NCBI GenBank assembly: GCA_951799405.1
Contig: OX637342.1
Span: forward strand, 16,291,298 to 16,355,297
DNA length: 64,000 bases
Direction: 5' to 3'
Source of the DNA: Agapetus fuscipes
Lineage: Eukaryota > Arthropoda > Insecta > Trichoptera > Glossosomatidae
Shown here: positions 9,030 to 18,000 of the stretch, piece by piece
Layout of the letters: each line of letters starts with the position of its first letter
Position numbering within the stretch: the stretch's first letter is position 1
The notes under the pieces: model-generated
Told to the model about the DNA's origin: nothing
Seen by the model: the letters and a program-made list of their open reading frames with translations, nothing else
The model's database searches: none
Made by a program: the position numbers and the translations under genes

Positions 9030-12000
9030 CTGAAAATACAAAAATATGTCAAAGATATTCACACATTAAATAATCAATTTAGGCTATTTAGCTGATCATC
9101 ATCTTCCAAAGGCAGTGCCTTGTTGTGCCAGCCATCTGTCTCTGTCGGTTGCCATCCTCTTGAGCCTTGAATAGGAAGAGACATCGTGAGAAAATCACGC
9201 AATTATGAAGTTCTTGGGCGACGTCTTGTTTTTCTTCCCAAAAATTTTCCTTCAAAGATGTTGCTCAGTCTAATTGAGTGCTTATAAATTAGTTTGACTT
9301 TCCTCTTCAAAATGTGACTTATAAGCTGTCTCTAGGTGAGAATAAGCCAGGAATGGGAGGGGAAGACTGTGAGTGATATTTATAACTTTTTTTAGAATTA
9401 AAACTCAGGGATCATTGAGAATATTGTATACATGGACAAAATCAACTAGTGGGAAATTCTACAAAATATAATAAACAATCAAGGTTTACCTCCTAACTCC
9501 CCTTATACTCCTTCTGATGCTGTGCCTCAGCATCTTGGCTATCCGGGCCCCCGTTGCCGTTGAGTAGGATGGGGGCGGGGTGTACTTGGGGGGCGGGTCA
9601 GGGGGAGGCGTGGCCACCACACTCCCCACCCCCTCGGTCAGGTTTGTCTCTGGGGAGCGGGGAGGGGGGGAGTCGGAGCGGGGGGCAGACACGGTCCGCG
9701 GGTCGTCCATCACGGGGCGGTATAGCAACTGGATGCGCTAGAAATACAAGGAGATTTGAGAAAAATTATAGTGGGTAAGAAAGAGAATTTAAAAGGAATT
9801 GTCAAAGAGGATATGTCGACACTTGGTATGCGGGTAGCTTTTATCACGTGCCTATATTCCTTGACTTAAAGGTTGGTATGAGGCTGACCACCCTTACTGT
9901 AAAAAATGGTTCACTTTGTCAATGTCACCCCTGAGTCAGTGAAGTTTGGCAAAAGTTGTAGGGTTTATGTTTATTTGAGGTTCACATTCAGCATTTGTAA
10001 GCGCGAACTACACATGTTTGTTTGTGGGCATGCATTTGATACGAGCTTTAAATGTTAATATATCTCTGCAACTTAGATTATAGACTATAGATGGCGTCAT
10101 CTTCAACAATTTATTGAGCAAATGGCATTATTCAACAATTGAATTTCAAATAAACAGGTTGGACCCAAAAAATCTTTCTTTCAAGATCTATTTCAACACC
10201 TAGGTCTGTTACAAAACAGTTACAGTAACTTCAGGGTTTTATTTACATTTTTTTAATGGAATGTTTTGTGATTAACTATGATATTGATTTTCTTTTTAAT
10301 TTTAGGCAGACAAATTGAAGTAAAATATGTAAAAAATTTAACGTTTTTGTTTTAAAAAGTGCAATGTGTAAAAAAATATGTAAAGATGTTCAAATCACAT
10401 GAATGGACACAGCACATGATTTGACATAGGGAATATTGTGACATCACCTGGCCAGGTTGCTAGGGAACAGACAAATAAAATATTTTGGGACTGGTTGTTC
10501 ACTGGTTGGTAGTGCCAAACAAGACTGATGATTGCTCGCCAAGAAAAAGTTCAAAATTGAAAAATGTTCTGAGCCATTACATAAAAATATTTGTATACAA
10601 ACCGGTGGGTTGAGGGTTATTTCAATAGTTGGATCCTGCTGCTTGTAAATGGAAAACTTTTATTATTTAAAAGTTAAATTAAAAAAAGTAAAGTTTAGTA
10701 CGTATCTCCAATAAAAGCTGAAAGTGGTTAAAATCATTTAATTTTGAAATTCAAGCGGGGCTATTCTTAGACATTTTAGTCGTCGGTTGAGCCCACGCTT
10801 TGACAAACTAATGATGTTTGGGCTGAAAGTCTCATCACCACGGTCATTCTTACCTACCGAATTTTGGTAATATTTGTATGAAGACTAATCAGTTTGTTCA
10901 CTTGCGGCCATCTTGGATTGACAAGTCTTCATACAAATGCATCATTAGTTTGTCAAAGCGTGGACTCAACGGACGACTAAAATGTCTAAGAATAGCACAG
11001 TATGAAATCAATTACATCTTTTTGTTTTAATAGATTTGTGAAGAGGAATGCAATACCAACATATTTTTCCTGGACAGTTGTCTTCATGCGAAAGCAAAGC
11101 TTGTGTGCATGCAATGCTGTTGAACCAGGGTCGAAGTTATGGGCAAGTGGGCCAGACGTGATTCGAACCAGCATTATTCTGTTCCAAATACCCCTTATAC
11201 ATAACACTGTTTACTTTTAAATGATAATAAATGCCCATTTGCCAGAATACGAGAGTCAAGATGATGCTAGACTTACATCCAGGATGTCGGGGGGTCCGCT
11301 GTTCATGTACCTCCAGGTCTGGATGAGGCCGGTGACAGGCACGGCCAGCAGAGGCACCAGCTGCATGGTGGCGCCCAGCTTCTTGCACCACAGCGGCCAG
11401 TACTCGTATCCTGGGCCCATCCTCTTCCACGAGTACAGCTGGCGGTATTTGCCGAGACGGAAGTCAATGATGCACATCGCCTGCAAACAGAAGTACAATG
11501 CACTTTGTTGTATGTCCTTAAATAAATCTGTAAACAGGGAAATTTCACAAAAAAAAATCTGTGCGCTCAAGTTCCTCTCCGAAACACAAGCAATGCTTAC
11601 TTATTTAGACTTTTGTAATTATTATTTTATTATGTACATATTGAAAAAAACATTAAGACCTTTATTATTATTATTATTATATTATTAAATGCTCAGTGCT
11701 ACGCAGCCTATGAACCTAAATTCATTACAGACTGCCACTGGGTGTATGTTGGGCAAAACCCAAGGTCTATAAATATAATATTCAAGGAAGGATCTCTAAA
11801 TTCCCTATTATTATAGAAGTGCGCGCCAAGGAAGGGATTGAAAGTTTCAGGAAGGGAATGAAGATCCATTTCTTTACCGCGCCGTCATGTCTGAAGCAGT
11901 AGCAGTAGTCACGAAACGGTGCTCTACAAATCATCATCATCATCATTCTGTGCCATCTGAGTAATAAATAAACAAAGAAGGATTTGTTACCACAAGAGCC

Positions 12001-15000
12001 ACAGGCATGATGACGTTCCACAGGAAGGAGAGCAGGGCGGCGGGGGAGGAGGCGCGCGCCCCGGGGGAGGGGGCGGGGCACAGCTCTCCCACCACGGCCT
12101 CCCCCGTGCAGGGCCGGCCCCGCACCAGGAACACGCCCAGCAGCAGCAGCACCTGCAGCGCGCCCTGCCACCACATGCCCACGCACACGTAGTCTATGAA
12201 GTGCACCACCAAGATGCCGGCCTGGAATAATAATAACAATACATCATCATCATCTTCTAAAGGAAGTGCTTTGTTATGCCACCCATCTGTATTTGTTGAT
12301 TGCCATCCTCTGAGTTGCATATAGGATGAGACATCCATGAGCCTCGAAATAAATTACTTTTGGGGGGATGAAAAACTGACCATGTCCCTCCTCTGTTGCA
12401 ACGCCTTCATTGGCTGCGGGTCCCAGAGAGGATTGCGTACAAAATATGTGTTTCTGTTTTTAATGCCCTCAGAGCAGTTGCCCCATCCTACTTATGTGGA
12501 AAACGACGCACTCTTTGTTCCGCACAGAGTGACGCTGTAAATAAGCTTCAACTGCCACTTCAACGGAACAGAATGGGGTGCAGGGACAGGGCTTTTAGTT
12601 CCGCTGGTCTATCCTGCTGGAACAGTCTACCTCTGGAGTTGAGAATAGAGACCAGTGTTGGTAGTATCAGGAAGTTGCTTAAGATACATTTGTTTAACAG
12701 AAGCTTCAACATATAAAAGCGCCCTTGGGGTGGCTAGTGCCAATAAATGGCGCTATATTAAAATTGGTCACGTATTATTCTTATTATGAAGTTCTAGGGC
12801 GACCTCTTTGTCTTCCAAAGATTTTTCCATTTAAGATGTTGCTACAAAAGGCGCTATGTCTAATCGAGTGTCCTATTCATTAGTCCTAATATTAGACCTG
12901 TCATACACCATGCAGATACAAAATATCTAATATTTTCTTGTTTTCTACATCTTGTGTTTTGACATGGCATGGAACGCAAGCATTCTACGCACTGAGCTAA
13001 GACCACACTTTAAACAAATAGATTAACTAACGTCAGTTGTCATGGGCAGGCCGAGCAGAAAGCCACACACGCAGCTGAAGAAGGTTATGGAGGACTCCCA
13101 GGCCCTCATGGTGGAGACGTTGATGGCCAGGAGGCCGGTGATGACGCAGTGCCAGATGGCCAGCTGCTGCGCCACACCAAACATGATCAGGATGAAGTAG
13201 AACAGCACCGCCCAGAACGATGACAGCTGGAACACACAACATACACAGAGTAACGCATTGAGCTGTGATATAGTGAAGCCAAAATTATATACAAAACAAG
13301 CCTTAAACTAACACCCGTAGATGAGGTTATAAATAGGTGAGATTGTGAAGGAATGGAACCCGCAGAGTGAGAATAAGAGAAGAGTATGTAATAAAGTGAT
13401 TCATATAGAAGAGATGAAAGAGGTATGTAAGGACAGAAAAAAATGGAGATGCAACGGCAGCAGGATACATTACAGACACTATATCCGTTTCAAACCCCCT
13501 CAACACAAATCTTCCTTAGTTAGAAAGAGAGCAAGATGCTCCAAGTGTGATTGTTTACAGGCAAGTGTGAGACATGCTAGAAAATGTTGGAATTACTAAA
13601 ATGTCATCTCAACAAAATATTGGGCGTCAACCGCCACACGTTACAAGTCTTGATTTTATATTTGAAATTTACTTTATTCTTTGTTTAATTTTGGCTGATT
13701 TGTGTGTAAATTAATCTCACTTTAAGTATTTTTATGCTTGCTTCTTTTTCTTTTTCTCTATGTCTCCAAAAAGTGTCAAGAACTTTTAGATTCTTTGAAA
13801 TCTAGGGAGTTTCCCAGGACTCCAAAAAACATGGAAAATTCAAAAGCAAATAAGCTACACATATTGTGCAACTTCTTGCCGCGTTATCCCCAAAGGGTTT
13901 CGCATGTGGTAAGTGGAACCTTTTTATTTTTACAGGAAAGGGGACCAGCCTTACGCCGACCACTTCAGTTGAAGTGGGGGTTTCCCAGCTCCCCAGGGGG
14001 CTGGTACTCATTTCTTGTGAAGGCTCAATAAACCTTGCGGGTATTTTGGGATTTGAAATAAACACCAAAACGGGAAATTATTTGACACCTGGCTCATCTC
14101 AAACCTGGCTCTTATCAAACCTGGGCTCTTGGCATGGAATGCAAGCACTCTCCCAAATGAGCTATTAACTGGACTGGCTGTGTGCATTACCTTGTCAGGC
14201 CCCACGATGGCCAGAGTAGAGGGGACCAGCTCCGTGGCCAGCTGCAGCACCTGGTAGCCGCTCTGCGTGGACACGTCCACTCCGGGGCGGGACACGTGCG
14301 TGCCCAGCAGACACGCGTGGTGGGACATGTAGCGCACGGGCAGGGAGCTCAGTGAGGGCAGCGATATGCCGTGCTCCTGCCGCAGGAACGTGTACGAGGA
14401 CATCTTCTCTGTAATAACATGATAATGTGTAATAATTAACCCTTTAAATGTGGGTGACACGCATAGGCGTCAAGTGTAAACTTGCGTATGCAGTCAATCA
14501 TAGACGTTATCCAACTTTGAACTTATCCCTGACATTTGTGTTCAAGAATTCAAAATTTTGCAAGTGGAAATATGTGCTAGACCTTTATGATTTTTGTTCT
14601 TTAATAACTAATACATGTGACTGTTCACATAGTTTGTTCACAAGTGTCGTCAATCAATTTAGGTAGAAATCAATAAATGTTTTAAAAATGTGCTTGAAAA
14701 AGTATTCCCTACTGGGGGTGTACAAATAGCCAGAATATTCAGAAGCTAAAAGGTTAAATGAAGAATGTGTATGCTTGATATTGCTCTTTTAGAAGAAGCA
14801 AGAAGAATAAACTATGGACCACAGTCTAAAGCTTAGAAAAACAATACCAAGCATCGGAATCCGGCCGTGAAAGCCTAAAAACGAAGAATGTGTATGTTTA
14901 AGTGCGGCTCTCACCAAAGCTCCCCGGCACATAAGCGTATCCGTGATGCGTGATGATGTGCAGGCAGGTGTTGGCCAGGAAGGCGGCGAGCAGCAGCACG

Positions 15001-18000
15001 GCCAGCGTGAGGGCCGCGGCCAGGGTGGCGTCGCGGCGCAGGGCAGAGGCGCGGCGACGTGCGGAGCCCAGGCGGGCGTTGTGAGAGGCCAGCTGCATGG
15101 CACACGCGCCCAGCAGGCCCCACGTGAGGAACACCTCCTGCGCGGCGGCCCCCCAACTCTGCAGGAACAGAAAATCAATACAATTACAAATGCTACAAAG
15201 AATTATGTATAGTAGCCCCAGATCTAGTAAGCTACAGGACTACCAGGGGTGTGCATCCAATACAGGCACATGTGCCTAATAGGTAGGCAATAGATGGTAA
15301 AAAATGCATTTAAGCTTGATATTGAGGTTTAAAATTCAAAATTTAAGTTCGATTGGAGCCATCATTAGCATTTCAGTCAATTTCAAATGAGTTATTTAAA
15401 AGGAATGGGAGAAAATATTTATTCTGAAATGTATTTGCCTACAGGTATGCACGCGCCTGAGGACTACAATATGGTGTTTTTTAACGCCATGATTTCTGCA
15501 GGAATCAATGCGCGATGTGAAGACTACAGGTGAGACTATGGAACAGTGTAGTTTAGTGGTTAATGCTTCGGACTCGTAATTGGAAAATTGTGAGTTTGAA
15601 TCACGGTGGAGCACAAAAAATACAACAATTGCCTTTACCAAAGACTGGTCACAAAAGGTTCATCAAGCCTTACAGCAAATGGGTGTTGCTGGTGTATATT
15701 GGCGCTTTTTATAGCAACATCCAAGCTCGCGGACAGCTCCTGAGGTGTGATTCACATAAAAACAGCGCTATATCTATAATTTAAGTTGACAAGATATATT
15801 ACATCTAAGATTCATATGAAATGCATTCCCATAAGCAGGCACGTATAAGTTCGCGCATACGCGTGCCGCATGTGGACCTACAATATAAAAATCCAAATCT
15901 CGAATCAACATAAGCACTGCAACTCTTGCTGGCCTTCCCTGAAACAGGGGTGACAGGGCTCACCAAATAAATCATCCAAATATTGATTTTGTAATAAATA
16001 ACACCACTCACCTTGCTGTTGATGAAGAATTCATTCCAAGAAGTTTCCGGAAACACATCGTACATGGAGTCATGAGGAGTGAGGGAGAGCAGCTTGGCGC
16101 ACAGAACCAGAGTCCCGCAGATGGGCACGAAGGAAAACATGTACGCCACCTGGACAAGAAAAGCAAATGTTAATCAACCTGTTCCCGCTACACGCGACAT
16201 CTATTGGCCATCCATGTAATCTTTTCTCACATCCAAACCTCGTTTATATTTACCTAAACCTTTAACTATCTTTGTTACCACTTCTTGAGTAACTCGAAGA
16301 TACTTATAGAGCCAAATGAGACAGGACCGGCAGGAAAGCAAAAGGAGCAAAGGATTCCTTCATCCTTTGTTATCCTGACCAAGCCGAGAGTCCAAATTAT
16401 GAGGGAAAGTTAATTCATTCCATCTATAATCTAAGTTGCAAAGATATATTGCATTTAAGATTTATATTAAATGCATTCCCACAAGCAAACACGTATAAGT
16501 TCGCGCTTAAACATGCCGCATGTGGACCTACACTATAAAAGCCTAAATCTCAAATGAACATAAGCACTGCAACTTTTACCGACCTTCCCTGAAACAGGGG
16601 TGACATTGGCAATGTGAGCCATTTTTTTTACAGTATGGGTGGTGAGCCTCATGCCAACCTATATGTCAAGGAATCGTCGGCACATTTCATCAATTTGGAT
16701 CGAGGCGCCTTCGAAGACAACAAAATCAATCTGCCTGAAGTCGAGGGCTGTTGATTCTAGAACCATATTTATCTGCGCTTCCAAATGACTTTTTTTTTTT
16801 TTTAAATAGATTTGTGAAGAGGAATGCAATTCACCAACCTATTCTGCCTGGCCAGAAACAGGTATTAATATCATCAATTAATAATTCATTATTGTTTATA
16901 TTAATGAATTGTTAATTAATAATTCCCCAATAACATCTGTTGAACCAGGGTCAAAGTTATGGTCAAGTGACCCAAGCGGGGATCGAACCAACGTTATTCC
17001 ATTCCAAATACGCTAGTAAGATCGGCCTCTTGGCCCCTCGGCCATAGCACCGACACTTTAATGTGACAAAATGTAACAAACAACCACAGGTGATCATTAC
17101 AAACAAACAAAGATACAAACAAACAAAGATAGATAAAATATTATAGTTACGGAAGCATGCATTCAACCTTGAAATACAGGCCTAAGATTGGAATTTCTGG
17201 TTCAGGTTGAATCATCTTATCAATTTTTAATGTGTAAAGTTAAAAGTTGTTATTATTACGAAATAAATTTGACTTTAACCACAAGTATCTAAGACTTCTG
17301 CATTCTCTGAAATAAAATCTAGGAAGTCTCCCGCAAAGGATTCCTTAAAAAAATGTAGGTTCATACTTTTCCATAAGATCTCAGGCCTTTGCTGAGCGAG
17401 ACAAAGACAATCATCCAGATGACAGCCAGGTTGAAGGTCAGCTGGAACTTGACGCTGCCGAAGGAAGATTCCGGTGCTGCGAGGTTGTGCCTCTGCAGGA
17501 CTACTCCGTTGAAGTAGTCAGGAACAGTTTCCGACAGCTTGTAGGTACCATTGTGGACTATATTTATATCTGGAAATAAAAGATAATAATCCGTGAAAAA
17601 GGGTGATTTCATTTTCATAAAATGATAGCTTTCAAAATGCCTGTGCATACAATAAAATAAAAATTGCTTTGTTTTAATTCACATGAGTTTATTTTTGCTA
17701 TTTTGCGTAGACTTCTCCCGAAACTGGTCATGTCCAAAAAAATAAACTCATGTGAATTAAAACAAAGCAATTTTTATTTTATTGTATTAAAATGTACTTT
17801 CACGAAGTTACTGCTGAAAATCTAGATAATATGCCTGTGCATTTTATAAAATTAAATATATGCCATAGTTTGTAAATTATAGCTCTTTCAATTTTAAGCA
17901 TTTTTTATTTCTGATAGAACAGGACATGTTTGTTTAAGGTAGATGCGATGTTAGGGGACCTTGCACGGAAGTAGTAGTACGGTTTCACCGAGTCAAGTCT

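Larger units (their letters stand above)
9738..11276 (-). other. SLC6-like intron with Rep-A and MITE M3
   Basis: Contains Rep-A (9859-10083, plus) and MITE M3 (10759-10996). The remainder is AT-rich with no recognised feature. Confidence 0.75.
12222..13031 (-). other. SLC6-like intron with nested LINE pieces
   Basis: LINE-H (minus) at 12236-12350 and 12775-12880, split by an L2-like LINE 3' fragment in plus orientation (about 12355-12770). Confidence 0.7.
13227..14190 (-). other. SLC6-like intron with a LINE remnant and SINE-G
   Basis: A LINE-A/B-like C-terminal remnant at 13340-13465 and SINE-G at 13868-14170. The rest is unassigned. Confidence 0.65.
15159..16011 (-). other. SLC6-like intron with SINE-T and Rep-A
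   Basis: SINE-T at 15541-15785 directly followed by a truncated Rep-A at 15780-15955. The rest is unassigned. Confidence 0.7.

Noticed and set aside
9554..9778. Plus-strand Gly/Arg-rich frame
   Set aside because: Antisense of the GC-rich SLC6 tail exon.
12007..12192. Plus-strand frame opposite the TM10 exon
   Set aside because: Antisense shadow; the minus frame has splice sites and family motifs.
14943..15212. Plus-strand Gly/Gln-rich frame
   Set aside because: Antisense of the GC-rich TM6b-TM7 exon.
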